Program-made: the position numbers and the translations under genes | Notes under the pieces: generated by a model | Told to the model about the DNA's origin: nothing | The model's database searches: none | What the model saw: the letters and a program-made list of their open reading frames with translations, nothing else | In this document: piece after piece, positions 44,995 to 54,293 of the stretch | Numbering within the stretch: the stretch's first letter is position 1 | How the letters are laid out: each line of letters opens with the position of its first letter | NCBI RefSeq assembly: GCF_041358175.1 | Contig: NZ_JBGKBE010000001.1 | Span: 733,930-797,929 of the forward strand | From: Muriicola sp041358175 | GTDB lineage: Bacteria > Bacteroidota > Bacteroidia > Flavobacteriales > Flavobacteriaceae | Length of the DNA: 64,000 bases | Direction of reading: 5' to 3'

Positions 44995-45939
44995 CTAAGA
45001 TACTAAAAATTTGCCCTTGATTTTATCTACTATCATCTGGGCAAGCTTTACCTTACTTTCCTTAGTCCAGCCAGCAATATGTGGACTGAGAAGAACTCGT
45101 TCTGAGTTAATGAGAAATTTAAATTCTGCAGGCATTTTTTCTTTTTCAAAAAGATCTTCAAAGGAGATCTTTTCGTATTCAAGCACATCGAGTCCTGCAC
45201 CACTTATTTTCCCCGATTTAAGTGCAGCAACCAGATCAAGTGTAACCACACATTTCCCTCTGGCAGTATTGAGCAACCAGAAAGGCTTGGAAAATGCCGT
45301 AATAAATTCCTTGTTCACCATCCCCAATGTAAGTGGAGTCTGTGGTATATGAAGGCTAAGCACATCGGCTTTTTGCTGAAGTTCTTTCATAGGAACCTGC
45401 CGGGCAAACTCGTCCCCTACATCCGGAAGAATATCACAGCAAAGAACCTCCACATCTAAACCTGATAGCTTTTTGGCAAATGCTTTGCCTGTATTTCCAT
45501 ACCCGATGATACCTACTATTTTGCCTTCAAGCTCCAAACCCCGATTTCCTTCCCGGTCCCAGATCCCCTGCCTCACTTCTCTGTCTGCCTTGTTAAGATT
45601 GTTAAAGAGGGACAACAGCATCCCTAGGGCATGTTCTCCTACAGCATTTCTGTTGCCTTCGGGAGCAGCAGCAAGGAAGACCCCTTTTTTATTCGCGTAA
45701 GTGACATCGATATTTTCTAATCCAGCCCCAACCCTCCCTATAAATTTAAGTCGGGTCGCTTTATCCAGGAATTCTTTGTCAATTTTAAACCGACTTCGAA
45801 TAATGATCCCGTCAAACAGGTGAATAATCTCTTCAACTTCTTTCTTACTGGCCTTGTATTCTTCTGTATTTTCAAAACCCATGGCGGCCAGTTGCTCCAG
45901 CAAAAGGGGGTGATTCGTATCCAGATGCAGCACTTTCAT
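44995..45939 (-). CDS. D-2-hydroxyacid dehydrogenase (SerA-like)
   Basis: 314 residues. NAD-binding motif IGYGNTGKAFA near residue 145, substrate-binding/catalytic Arg in NTARGK, Glu in GLDVLEYE and catalytic His in SPHIAGWT. It lacks the C-terminal ACT or ASB domains of long SerA, so it is of the short phosphoglycerate/hydroxypyruvate type. The substrate could be 3-phosphoglycerate or another 2-hydroxyacid. It starts five bases after the cupin stop and ends the nitrilase - PD40 - cupin - dehydrogenase run. Confidence 0.88.
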   Translation of the reverse strand: MKVLHLDTNHPLLLEQLAAMGFENTEEYKASKKEVEEIIHLFDGIIIRSRFKIDKEFLDKATRLKFIGRVGAGLENIDVTYANKKGVFLAAAPEGNRNAVGEHALGMLLSLFNNLNKADREVRQGIWDREGNRGLELEGKIVGIIGYGNTGKAFAKKLSGLDVEVLCCDILPDVGDEFARQVPMKELQQKADVLSLHIPQTPLTLGMVNKEFITAFSKPFWLLNTARGKCVVTLDLVAALKSGKISGAGLDVLEYEKISFEDLFEKEKMPAEFKFLINSERVLLSPHIAGWTKESKVKLAQMIVDKIKGKFLVS

Positions 45940-45944
45940 CTCAA

Positions 45945-46310
45945 TCAGATTTTTGGATAGTGTGTTTTTGTCAAGGTATCCCTGACATTTCCTGTATGGC
46001 TGGTGCTTAGTTTTTCAAAGAGCATCAGATGGACTTCTTCTCCGTTTCTGGTAGCAGGGCAATGTTCTATACCTTTAGGAACCACAATGATTTCCCCTGG
46101 GTTTACTTCTACTGTTTTGTTCCTGAATTGCATGTACAGAGTGCCTTTCAATACCTGGAACAACTCGTCCTCACCCTCGTGGAGATGCCATACAAACTCA
46201 TCTTTAATTTTGGCCAAGAGTATCTGCATGTCATCAACTACTGCAATCTGATGGGGATGCCAGTGGTCTTTGAATGCACTTAATTTTTGCTTTAAGTTGA
46301 TCGATTTCAT
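45945..46310 (-). CDS. Cupin-domain protein
   Basis: 121 residues with a single cupin barrel: WHLHEGEDELFQVLKGTLYMQF is motif 1 (HxH...E: H39-type pattern with E downstream; shown in part WHLHEGEDELF), and PKGIEHCPATRNGEEVHLMLFE contains the motif 2 His. Such small cupins bind a metal and act as isomerases, dioxygenases or sensors; no substrate can be named. The start overlaps the PD40 stop in ATGA (46307-46310). Confidence 0.87.
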   Translation of the reverse strand: MKSINLKQKLSAFKDHWHPHQIAVVDDMQILLAKIKDEFVWHLHEGEDELFQVLKGTLYMQFRNKTVEVNPGEIIVVPKGIEHCPATRNGEEVHLMLFEKLSTSHTGNVRDTLTKTHYPKI

Positions 46311-47275
46311 TGTACAGATTTTAAGGGCGTACTTTGCAGGCTGATTCTGTAAATATTACCCATGCCATTTAGTATTTTGTTTGCTTCTCCAGAGATTTCT
46401 TCGGGTTGTTTGACTTCCCCCTGAAATTGATTAGTTCGTTCACTTGTAAAATACAAATTCCCCGCTTTCAAATCTACAAAAGGACAGTAATCCAGGAATT
46501 CTGAATTAAGTTCAGGTCCCAAATTACGGGCTGCTGACCAGCTGCCATCAGACAATTTTTTGGAAAAATAAAGATCTCCTCCCCCATATCCGTCCGCCCT
46601 GCCAAAGGAACTAAAAATGAGAAGGGTCTCATCTGGATCGACGTAGGCATTAAATTCGTAAGCCTTAGTATTGACCAGTGAATCAAGGGCTATCGGACTC
46701 TGGTACTGACCTGATGAGTAAGTACAATAGAAAATGTCTTCCCTCCCATACCCATCCTCCCGGGTTGCTGTAAAGTAGAGATTGCCATTTGCACTTACTG
46801 AGGGATAGTATTCATCATTTCTGGAATTAATAACCGAATCAAGGGGATACGGAGTACCCCAGCCCCCTTCCACTTTTTTTACTGCCCAAATATTATAATC
46901 CGTACGCGTAGTGTCACTATAAACAGGCCTGTTTGATGCAAAATATAAGATTTCCCCATCCGGAGCGTAAAAGGGTTCGATATCCTGATATTTACCTGAA
47001 AACGGAAGAATTGTTGCTTCGTCCCAGCTCGCGCCTTTCTTTGATAAAGAAATAAGTGCCCTTATTTTTTGGTTGTAGGTACCTCGGGTAAAGATCAACT
47101 CCTTCCCATTGGGGGCAATGGCCATGTCGCGTTCATACAGAGGCGTTGACACCAGGTCTTCTGCAAAAACTTCCAGATTAGATGGATTTGCATTTAATTC
47201 AGGATTGATTATAAGTTTTGGCTGACAACCCAGAAGCAGCAAAAAGCTCATCCAGAACACATTCCTAATATCCAT
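46307..47275 (-). CDS. PD40/TolB-like beta-propeller lipoprotein
   Basis: 322 residues. The N-terminus MDIRNVFWMSFLLLLGC is a lipoprotein signal. The rest is a TolB/PD40-type propeller with repeated blocks such as MAIAPNGKELIFTRG, FYAPDGEILYFASNRP, SVSANGNLYFTATRE, YVDPDETLLIFSS and DLKAGNLYFTSER. Probably outer-membrane-anchored and binding a protein or polymer. It overlaps the nitrilase gene by 11 bases, which is unusual between a cytoplasmic enzyme and an exported protein. Confidence 0.88.
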   Translation of the reverse strand: MDIRNVFWMSFLLLLGCQPKLIINPELNANPSNLEVFAEDLVSTPLYERDMAIAPNGKELIFTRGTYNQKIRALISLSKKGASWDEATILPFSGKYQDIEPFYAPDGEILYFASNRPVYSDTTRTDYNIWAVKKVEGGWGTPYPLDSVINSRNDEYYPSVSANGNLYFTATREDGYGREDIFYCTYSSGQYQSPIALDSLVNTKAYEFNAYVDPDETLLIFSSFGRADGYGGGDLYFSKKLSDGSWSAARNLGPELNSEFLDYCPFVDLKAGNLYFTSERTNQFQGEVKQPEEISGEANKILNGMGNIYRISLQSTPLKSVQ

Positions 47276-48206
47276 TCAGAGGTTTTTTTTCATTGTACAT
47301 ATCGGGTTGCTTATTAACCCGGAATTCAAAGATATCTTTTCGTGAATAATGTCCGTTTACATCAAAATCCAGTTTCTGCCTTGATATTTCGTCCAGATCA
47401 ATAGTTGCTGAGACTATTCCAGGCGAATTCCAGAGGGGGCCAGCCAGTACCTCTCCTGATGGAGAGACTATTACACTCCCTCCCGGACACATCTGTTCTT
47501 CTTCCTCGGTGAGCATATTCTGGTATTTTTCGGGAATCATAGACCTGGTAATATGCTGATTGCATCCCAGAACAAAGCATCGTCCTTCAAGAGCGATATG
47601 GCGCATGGAAGCAACCCAGGACTCCCTGGCATCGGCAGTAGGCGCAATATAAATCTCAATTCCCTTCTGGTACATCGCCATTCTGGCAAGGGGCATATAA
47701 TTTTCCCAACAGATGAGGCCGCCCAATTTTCCTATTTCTGTCTCAAAAGTGACCAGGTCCTCTCCTGAAGCTTCAGACCAGATCACCCTTTCGGTACCTG
47801 TGGGTTTAATTTTACGATGCACTCCCAGCAGGCCGCTTGCAGGAGAGATATACACCATGGAGCAGTACAAACTCCCGTGCTCCGCCGATCGTTCTGTGAT
47901 ACCTACAACCAGATATGTCTGATAGGCCCTGGAAAGTTCTTCAAGCCTTTTAAGGGCTTTTCCCTTAAGGTCTACACTTTGGTCATGGTATTCAGCATAA
48001 AGATCTTTGCCGGCTTCAGAACGTTTACCTACGCTGGCTCCGAAGGTAAAACCACGCGGGTAGCCCGGAATAAATGACTCAGGAAAGACCATAAGCTGAT
48101 ATCCATTCCCGGCATTATCTGATAAGATAGATTCCATTTTATCCAGGGTTTTTTCCCTGTCAAAAAAAACCGGATAGTCCTGAACGACGCCAACTTTTAC
48201 TTTCAT
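47265..48206 (-). CDS. Nitrilase-family hydrolase
   Basis: 313 residues. The Glu-Lys-Cys catalytic triad is E43 in FPESFIPGYPRG, K132 in HRKIKPTGTER and C166 in GGLICWENYMPLARM. CWENYMPL and the PRGFTFG stretch place it among true nitrilases (nitrile to acid plus ammonia) rather than amidases or ureidopropionases. Cytoplasmic, normally forming spirals or large oligomers. It heads a tight four-gene run; nitrile detoxification or use is the likely role, with cyanogenic or indole nitriles possible. Confidence 0.92.
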   Translation of the reverse strand: MKVKVGVVQDYPVFFDREKTLDKMESILSDNAGNGYQLMVFPESFIPGYPRGFTFGASVGKRSEAGKDLYAEYHDQSVDLKGKALKRLEELSRAYQTYLVVGITERSAEHGSLYCSMVYISPASGLLGVHRKIKPTGTERVIWSEASGEDLVTFETEIGKLGGLICWENYMPLARMAMYQKGIEIYIAPTADARESWVASMRHIALEGRCFVLGCNQHITRSMIPEKYQNMLTEEEEQMCPGGSVIVSPSGEVLAGPLWNSPGIVSATIDLDEISRQKLDFDVNGHYSRKDIFEFRVNKQPDMYNEKKPLNGY

Positions 48207-48270
48207 AAGATTCGTTTTAAGTCAACCGCGATAATCCTTTAAACTTCTTTAAAGAACACCTATACTCTTT

Positions 48271-49623
48271 TCAGATTCCCAACAGTACTTTGGCGATGGT
48301 AAAATAAATAAGGATACCAAAGATGTCATTGCTGGTTGTGATAAACGGACCGGTGGCTATTGCCGGATCAATACCTCGTTTATGGAGAAACAAAGGGGTG
48401 AAAGTACCTATTATTCCGGCTACAACTATGACAGTAATCAGTGAGATAGAAATGGCGAGTGCAGTAATAAAAGTTCCTTTCCATACCCAGGTAAAAAAGA
48501 GAAGGACTATGGCCAGGATAACCCCATTGAGCATGGCGAGCAACATCTCCTTCACCAATCTATTCCCTATACTCCCTTTGAGATCATCGTTGGCAAGACC
48601 CTGAACGATAATGGCACTGGATTGAACCCCTACATTTCCGGCCATGGCCGCAATTAAAGGCGTAAAAAAGAAAAGTATTGCATGTTTGCTGATCATCTCC
48701 TCAAAACCGCCCATGATGGCTGCTGCACCCAGCCCTCCCAGCAGGCCTAGAAACAACCAGGGTAATCTGGCACGAGTAAGGATCCAAATGCTATCGTCGG
48801 CTTCCACGTCCTGCGAGATACCTGCCGCCAATTGGTAGTCTTTTTCGGCTTCCTCCCTGATCACATCCACAATATCATCGATGGTAATCCGACCTACAAG
48901 TCGGCCTATCTCATCCACTACAGGAATCGCTTCCAGGTCGTATTTAGACATGATTTTGGCCACTTCCTCAGGCTTCTCGTTCACATTCACCGAGTCTACT
49001 TTGGGGATATAAACATCTTTAATGGGATTGGTCGTGGAGGTCGTCAACAGATCCTTCAAGGAAAGCCTTCCTTTTAATTTTTCTTCGTCGTCAACCACAT
49101 ATATAGAATGCACACGGGTAACGTTTTCTGCCTGAGCCCTCATTTCCTTTACACAGCGCAGAACCGTCCAGTTCTCATTGACTTTCACCAATTCCTTCGC
49201 CATCAGTCCGCCTGCAGAATTTTCATCGTAACGCAACAGGTCAACGATATTCCTGGCGTGCTCCTTGTCTTCTATTTCTGAAATTACTTCCTGGATAATT
49301 TCCTTGGGAAGTTCTCCGACAATATCTGCTGCATCATCGGTATCCAGTTCTTCCAGTTCCTCGGCAATTTCTTTGGATGAGAGATTGTTAAGTATGGCTT
49401 CCCTAACGTCTTCGTCGAGTTCGGTAAGGACATCTGATGTTTTGTCGCTGTCGAGGAGTTTTATAAGGTAGGTTGCCTGCTCTTCACTTAATTCATTGGC
49501 AATTTCTGCCACATCGGCAAAATGCACCTCCTTCATCAAATCGATCAAAGCATGCTCGCTTTGCGCATCGATCAACTCAGCGATTTGGTCGAGAAGTTCT
49601 TCTGTGAGTTTAAAGGGTGTCAT
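48271..49623 (-). CDS. mgtE: Magnesium transporter MgtE
   Basis: 450 residues in the usual order: superhelical acidic N domain (residues 1-130, EIAEELEELDTDDAADIVGELP), two CBS domains (about 135-255), then five membrane segments from residue 285 with PLIAAMAGNVGVQSS, the conserved pore/Mg region, and FTPLFLHKRGIDPAIATGPFITTSNDIFG (in part). Imports Mg2+ gated by cytoplasmic Mg. Its start overlaps the end of rsmA by 14 bases, so the two are translated from one message. Confidence 0.97.
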   Translation of the reverse strand: MTPFKLTEELLDQIAELIDAQSEHALIDLMKEVHFADVAEIANELSEEQATYLIKLLDSDKTSDVLTELDEDVREAILNNLSSKEIAEELEELDTDDAADIVGELPKEIIQEVISEIEDKEHARNIVDLLRYDENSAGGLMAKELVKVNENWTVLRCVKEMRAQAENVTRVHSIYVVDDEEKLKGRLSLKDLLTTSTTNPIKDVYIPKVDSVNVNEKPEEVAKIMSKYDLEAIPVVDEIGRLVGRITIDDIVDVIREEAEKDYQLAAGISQDVEADDSIWILTRARLPWLFLGLLGGLGAAAIMGGFEEMISKHAILFFFTPLIAAMAGNVGVQSSAIIVQGLANDDLKGSIGNRLVKEMLLAMLNGVILAIVLLFFTWVWKGTFITALAISISLITVIVVAGIIGTFTPLFLHKRGIDPAIATGPFITTSNDIFGILIYFTIAKVLLGI

Positions 49624-50479
49624 TTGCTATCTTCTTCGTCAACGAAATAAATTCGGTAACTCCAAGTTGTTCCGGACGTCGGTCAAAGATAGCATCTTCT
49701 TTTAGATTATCGGAGAGGTTGAAAATTTTTAAACTATTCCTGAGGGTCTTACGCCTTTGGTTAAAAGCGGTTTTGACTACCCTGAAAAACAGGGCTTCAT
49801 CGCAGTTGAGGTCCCACTTCTCTTTTCTGGTTAAGCGAAGAACACCCGACTGAACTTTTGGGGGTGGGTCAAAGACTTCGGGGTGTACTGTAAAAAGATA
49901 TTCTGCGTCGTAAAAGGCTTGAACCAGGACAGAGAGGATACCATACGCCTTACTCCCTTCTTTCTCGCATATCCTCTTGGCGACTTCCTTCTGAAACATT
50001 CCGGAAAATTCCGGGATTTGATCCTTGTATTCTAGCATCCTGAAGACGATCTGTGTTGAAATATTGTAGGGGAAATTCCCGATGATAGCAAAGGGCCGGT
50101 CTCCGAAAATATCACGGATATTGGCCTTGAGAAAATCGGCCTCTATCACTTTAAATGATTTCTCTCTCACAAATAGCTCGGGATGTTCAAGGGGAAAGCT
50201 ATGGTTGAGATAAATGATAGAATCTGCATCGAGATCCATGGCCACAAGGTTGATGTTTTTTTGAAGCAAGTACTTTGTCAAAACTCCTGTGCCCGGTCCT
50301 ATTTCAAGTACATGTTCATACCCATTTAGAGAAAGTGTCTCTGATATCTTCCTGGCGATCTCTTCATCTTTGAGAAAATGCTGTCCAAGATGTTTTTTTG
50401 CCTGAAACGGACTATCTTCCCGATCCCCGTTCCTGAATTTTTTTCTCGATTTTGAATGAGATCGGTTACGTTTACCCAT
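49610..50479 (-). CDS. rsmA: 16S rRNA dimethyladenosine transferase RsmA (KsgA)
   Basis: 289 residues from the ATG at 50479 (a GTG at 50488 is possible). AKKHLGQHFLKDEEIA opens the family, VLEIGPGTGVLTKYLL is the SAM-binding motif and IIGNFPYNIST the adenine-binding NLPY-like motif (NFPY here). It dimethylates two adjacent adenines in helix 45 of 16S rRNA. A basic N-terminal extension of about 25 residues precedes the core. Overlaps mgtE downstream; seven-odd bases follow the GGCT fusion gene upstream. Confidence 0.97.
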   Translation of the reverse strand: MGKRNRSHSKSRKKFRNGDREDSPFQAKKHLGQHFLKDEEIARKISETLSLNGYEHVLEIGPGTGVLTKYLLQKNINLVAMDLDADSIIYLNHSFPLEHPELFVREKSFKVIEADFLKANIRDIFGDRPFAIIGNFPYNISTQIVFRMLEYKDQIPEFSGMFQKEVAKRICEKEGSKAYGILSVLVQAFYDAEYLFTVHPEVFDPPPKVQSGVLRLTRKEKWDLNCDEALFFRVVKTAFNQRRKTLRNSLKIFNLSDNLKEDAIFDRRPEQLGVTEFISLTKKIANDTL

Positions 50480-50494
50480 GAAAGTCACTTGAAT

Positions 50495-51133
50495 TCAATA
50501 TGTTTTTTCCGTATAAACCCAGGCCCTGATACCAGATGCGAGAATTACTTCCTTTCTTTGATAAGCCCGCCCTTCGTATGCATCTACGAGCTGTAGTTCT
50601 TCCTGACTGATAATATAGACAACACCATCCACCCTGTCATTTTGATCTGCCGACTTTTGAATCGTGGGATATAGGCCTCCAACCTTACCTGCTGAGATAC
50701 TATGCGATTTTAAATAATCTTCTTGGCCCTTAAGCCCCCTTGAGAAAACCATCTTTTGAACTTCGGGATCCTGTAGGGTTCCGTAAGCGAATAAATGGGT
50801 CGTTGCACTTTTGATCGGAGCTTTTTCAATCGTGATTACCTGGAGTTCAGTCCTGAAGGCGACAAGGGCATTGCCAAAGCGTTGCATTGTTTTATTTCTC
50901 ATGCGCTCAGCATCTTCCCTGTAATAAGCATCCAGGGTCTTCCTGTCGCTCACCTTGTATTGCACAGAATAAGTAATGCCTCCCATTTCTTCATCCACCA
51001 GGACTCTGGTCATGGTGGCCTCAAGAAATTTCCCGGTTTCCAGAACTTCCGGGATATGTGTGCTTTTCATCCATTCTAGCCATTGAAGGTGAACGGAATC
51101 CTCAACATTAATAGTGACATTATAAATTAGCAT
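50495..51133 (-). CDS. DUF4286 domain fused to gamma-glutamylcyclotransferase-like domain
   Basis: 212 residues. Residues 1-105 are DUF4286 (MLIYNVTINVEDSVHLQWLEWM, HIPEVLETGKFLEATMTRVL, in parts), a ferredoxin-like small domain usually found alone. Residues 110-212 are an AIG2/GGCT-like domain: HLFAYGTLQDPEVQ is the substrate loop, VDGVVYII and LVDAYEG carry the expected catalytic Glu, and ends with an Arg/Tyr-rich strand. GGCT-like enzymes form 5-oxoproline from gamma-glutamyl compounds. The joint function is not known. Lies directly before rsmA in one direction. Confidence 0.82.
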   Translation of the reverse strand: MLIYNVTINVEDSVHLQWLEWMKSTHIPEVLETGKFLEATMTRVLVDEEMGGITYSVQYKVSDRKTLDAYYREDAERMRNKTMQRFGNALVAFRTELQVITIEKAPIKSATTHLFAYGTLQDPEVQKMVFSRGLKGQEDYLKSHSISAGKVGGLYPTIQKSADQNDRVDGVVYIISQEELQLVDAYEGRAYQRKEVILASGIRAWVYTEKTY

Positions 51134-51163
51134 ATAATTCCAGATATTTTATTCGGAGATTCG

Positions 51164-52951
51164 TCAATTTATGATATCACCTCTGAGCATTCTAAAATTC
51201 TTTCGTGCTTGCGGGAAGAAATAGCTATCCTGATAATTGTATAATATCTTTTCGTAATGATATTTTGCTTTTTCAGGTTGATTCAATGTTTCTCTGAACA
51301 ATTCAGCCATGGCAAAATGTGCATCATCAGCAAGGATATCATCAGCATAAAACTCTACAATCTTAGTATAATTAAAAAGTGCGGAATCATAGTTTCCTGC
51401 CTTTACAAGAAGTTCAGCCTGTTTTAACAGGGCTTCATCTTCAATTTTTTCTCCTTTGTGTTGTTGCAGGATTTCCTCAAGGACGGATACAGCTTCTTCA
51501 TTTTTGTTTTGATAGGCAAGCAAGTCGGCCTTTGCGTATTTCTTCAGGGCAGTCTGTGTGGAATCTTCAAAGGAATTATCGGAAATTAACAAACTCAATT
51601 GCATAGCATCATTAGCAATAAGTTGAGATGTTGAACCCCGCAATACTTTTAATTGAGTAAGTGCCCAATCAAAATCCCCTTTATAGAAACTGGTCTGGGC
51701 AACTTTAAAGCGTGCTTCCTGACCGAGTACATCGTTTTTAAGGTTTTTCTGTATTTGCGAAAAATAAATAAGGGCCTCATTAAATTTCTGGTCGAATACC
51801 AGGATGTCTCCCAATGCCATTTTTATATATGCTTCCCCGTATTTAGCCAAAGGGAGTTCAAGTGATTTTTTTAGGATAGGAATGGATTTTCCAGATTCAT
51901 TTTTTCTAAAGGTGAGGAAGTTGGCATAAGCAACTTGTAATTGAAGCGTATTGGGTTGATATCCGTATTCGGAAACCAGTTCCTGGTATTGCTTATCAAT
52001 TCCCGGATAATCTTTTTCAGAGCTTGTGATCAGTTCGATATCCAAAAGATTGAGCTGTGCATTGAGTCGTGTAACCTGATCCGTGCTATTCTTTTCGATA
52101 TAGCGGAAGATATCGACAGCAATTTGGAGAGCCTGGTTTTCCAGTGCACTGGCACCAAGTGCTTCCAGTCTTTCCATGGAAACTTCTCCGGTTCGTTTAT
52201 AGATGGCTTTTTCCTGGATAAAAGCGTAGTTGAATTGTTTTTGCTGTACAAACAACCAACTCAGCAATTCGTTCCATAAGACAGATGGTTCTTTTTGCGC
52301 TTTTTTGAGAGCTACTTCCCTCAATAACTGATTATTTTCATTATTGGGATCCTCGGTGATAAAATCACTTATCCTTCCTATGACGTTGCCAAGGGTAGAT
52401 CTCCCATTACCCAACAGTTCCATATAGGCCTCAAACATCTGTTTTATCTTACCCTGTTCACCGTAGATAAGCGCAATCTGGAAGTAATAATCGAGCTGTG
52501 GGTTTAATTCCATGGCCCTTTCAAAGGCTTTAAGGGCATAATCTAATAGAGCAAATCGTTGAAAACCAACACCTATTCCATATCCGTAATTAGGATTTTT
52601 TTCTATTGAGGCGAGGGCCTTGTCATAATATTCCCCGGCTAAAGAAATCTTATCCTGCAAACGGTAATTATACCCCAGTTCTATATAAATAGTGGGGTAA
52701 GCACTACCAGAATCTAACCTGTTGAGGAGGAAAGATTCTGCCTTGTCATAGGCCTCGAGTTGCTGGTAACATCGAACCATGCTTTCTGCAAAGTCCATCC
52801 TCCTCGGATTCTCAGCTACGAGTCTTTCATAAAATACAAGGGCTTTTTCATATTCTCCATCATTGAAATACTGTTTAGCCAGAAAATCGTCCTGACTCAA
52901 CAGGGGAAGAGAAGTGACAAAGCACAACCAGAAAATTAGGGCTTTCATCAT
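51164..52951 (-). CDS. Exported TPR-repeat protein
   Basis: 595 residues, signal peptide MMKALIFWLCFVTSLPLLSQ (cleavage near SQ). The rest is tetratricopeptide repeats along the whole length (for example GEYEKALVFYERLVAENPR, YDKAESFLLNRLDSGS, DYALKAFERAMELNPQ, PEKAKYHYEKILYNYQDSYF). It resembles periplasmic TPR scaffolds such as those near gliding or outer-membrane assembly genes in flavobacteria, but no partner is identified. A -7 element sits immediately upstream; the next gene downstream follows after 30 bases. Confidence 0.85.
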   Translation of the reverse strand: MMKALIFWLCFVTSLPLLSQDDFLAKQYFNDGEYEKALVFYERLVAENPRRMDFAESMVRCYQQLEAYDKAESFLLNRLDSGSAYPTIYIELGYNYRLQDKISLAGEYYDKALASIEKNPNYGYGIGVGFQRFALLDYALKAFERAMELNPQLDYYFQIALIYGEQGKIKQMFEAYMELLGNGRSTLGNVIGRISDFITEDPNNENNQLLREVALKKAQKEPSVLWNELLSWLFVQQKQFNYAFIQEKAIYKRTGEVSMERLEALGASALENQALQIAVDIFRYIEKNSTDQVTRLNAQLNLLDIELITSSEKDYPGIDKQYQELVSEYGYQPNTLQLQVAYANFLTFRKNESGKSIPILKKSLELPLAKYGEAYIKMALGDILVFDQKFNEALIYFSQIQKNLKNDVLGQEARFKVAQTSFYKGDFDWALTQLKVLRGSTSQLIANDAMQLSLLISDNSFEDSTQTALKKYAKADLLAYQNKNEEAVSVLEEILQQHKGEKIEDEALLKQAELLVKAGNYDSALFNYTKIVEFYADDILADDAHFAMAELFRETLNQPEKAKYHYEKILYNYQDSYFFPQARKNFRMLRGDIIN

Positions 52952-52961
52952 GGGTCTTTCT

Positions 52962-52969
52962 CAAAGGTA
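52962..52969 (-). promoter_or_regulatory. Bacteroidota -7 promoter element for the TPR gene
   Basis: TACCTTTG on the minus strand fits TAnnTTTG and ends 10 bases before the first ATG (52951), so the message would be almost leaderless; the second ATG at 52948 may be the real start. Confidence 0.45.
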
Positions 52970-53003
52970 ACCTAATCACGGAAGAAAAACTATCAAGGAA
53001 ATC

Positions 53004-54275
53004 TTAATCTATAATCTCAAAACCAGTATATGGGACTAAAACTTTTGGGACTTTGATTCCATTTTTAGTCTGACAATTTTCCAGTATTCCGGCCAGAACC
53101 CTCGGGAGAGCCAAAGAGCTGCCATTCAGGGTATGGGCTAATTGAGTCTTTCCGTTTTTGTCTTTGAACCTGAGTTTTAGACGATTAGACTGATAGCTTT
53201 CAAAATTAGACACGGAGCTTATCTCCAGCCATTTATCCTGAGCAGTAGAGAACACCTCAAAATCGTAAGTAAGTGCTGAAGTAAAGCCCAAATCTCCCCC
53301 ACAGAGTCGAAGAATTCGGTAGGGAAGTTCCAGTTCTCGAAGTATCTCCTGAATGTGTTTTACCATATCGTCAAGGGCTTTGTAGGAATTTGATGGCTCT
53401 TCTGCCCGTACTATTTCCACTTTGTCGAATTGGTGTAATCTGTTAAGTCCCCTTACATGTGCGCCGTAACTACCTGCTTCCCTTCTGAAACAAGGGGTGT
53501 ATCCGGTATACCGTACAGGAAGTTCATTATGGCTCAGGATGGTGTCACGGAGAATATTGGTTACAGGGACTTCTGCTGTCGGGATGAGATACAGGTCATC
53601 GGCGGTCACGTGATACATCTGACCTTCCTTATCTGGAAGCTGTCCGGTGCCAAATCCAGAAGCGGCATTCACCAGATGAGGCACCTGCATTTCCTGATAT
53701 CCGGCTTCGGTATTCTTGTCGAGGAAATAGGAAATCAGGGCGCGCTGAAGGCGGGCACCTTTGCCTTTGTAAACCGGAAAACCAGCCCCGGTGATCTTTA
53801 CTCCAAGTTCAAAATCAATGATATTGTATTTTTTTGCCAGCTCCCAATGAGGAAGTGCCCCATCAAACAATTCAGGTATTTCCCCTTCCCGCATTATCTC
53901 TTCGTTGTCTTCCTCAGAACTTCCAGCAGGAACCAGCTCGTGCGGAACATTTGGGATAAGAAAAAGGGCCTGGTCAAGGGCTGAGACCACCTCATTGAGC
54001 TCCTCGCTTAATTTTTTTGAATCTTCCTTAATTTGGATGGTCTGTTCTTTAAGCACGTTGGCTTCCTGTGCTTTGCCTGCTTTAAAAAGGTTTCCGATTT
54101 CTTTGGAAAGAGAATTTAACTGAGCAAGGGTACTATCCATCTGAGTTTGGATAGCCCTTCTTTTTTCGTCCAATTCGGATACCTCGTTGAGTAAAGGTTC
54201 TGCGTCCAGGTTTCTTTTTTTCAGGGCAGTAATAAGTTGCTCCTTGTTTTCCCTTATGGCCTGTAATACTAGCAT
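53004..54275 (-). CDS. serS: Seryl-tRNA synthetase
   Basis: 423 residues, full length. N-terminal long coiled-coil arm (residues 25-110) that binds the extra arm of tRNA-Ser and tRNA-Sec; then the class II core with motif 2 TPCFRREAGSYGAHVRGLNRLHQFDKVE (in part: CFRREAG, RLHQFDKVE) and motif 3 NGSSLALPRVLAGILEN. Charges tRNA-Ser. It has its own -7 element 19 bases upstream although it also lies 29 bases after the HTTM gene. Confidence 0.98.
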   Translation of the reverse strand: MLVLQAIRENKEQLITALKKRNLDAEPLLNEVSELDEKRRAIQTQMDSTLAQLNSLSKEIGNLFKAGKAQEANVLKEQTIQIKEDSKKLSEELNEVVSALDQALFLIPNVPHELVPAGSSEEDNEEIMREGEIPELFDGALPHWELAKKYNIIDFELGVKITGAGFPVYKGKGARLQRALISYFLDKNTEAGYQEMQVPHLVNAASGFGTGQLPDKEGQMYHVTADDLYLIPTAEVPVTNILRDTILSHNELPVRYTGYTPCFRREAGSYGAHVRGLNRLHQFDKVEIVRAEEPSNSYKALDDMVKHIQEILRELELPYRILRLCGGDLGFTSALTYDFEVFSTAQDKWLEISSVSNFESYQSNRLKLRFKDKNGKTQLAHTLNGSSLALPRVLAGILENCQTKNGIKVPKVLVPYTGFEIID

Positions 54276-54293
54276 TGAACTTTATTTAAGGCA

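Noticed and set aside
53457..53984. 175-residue plus-strand frame inside serS
   Set aside because: Antisense to conserved seryl-tRNA synthetase sequence; no motif or promoter of its own.
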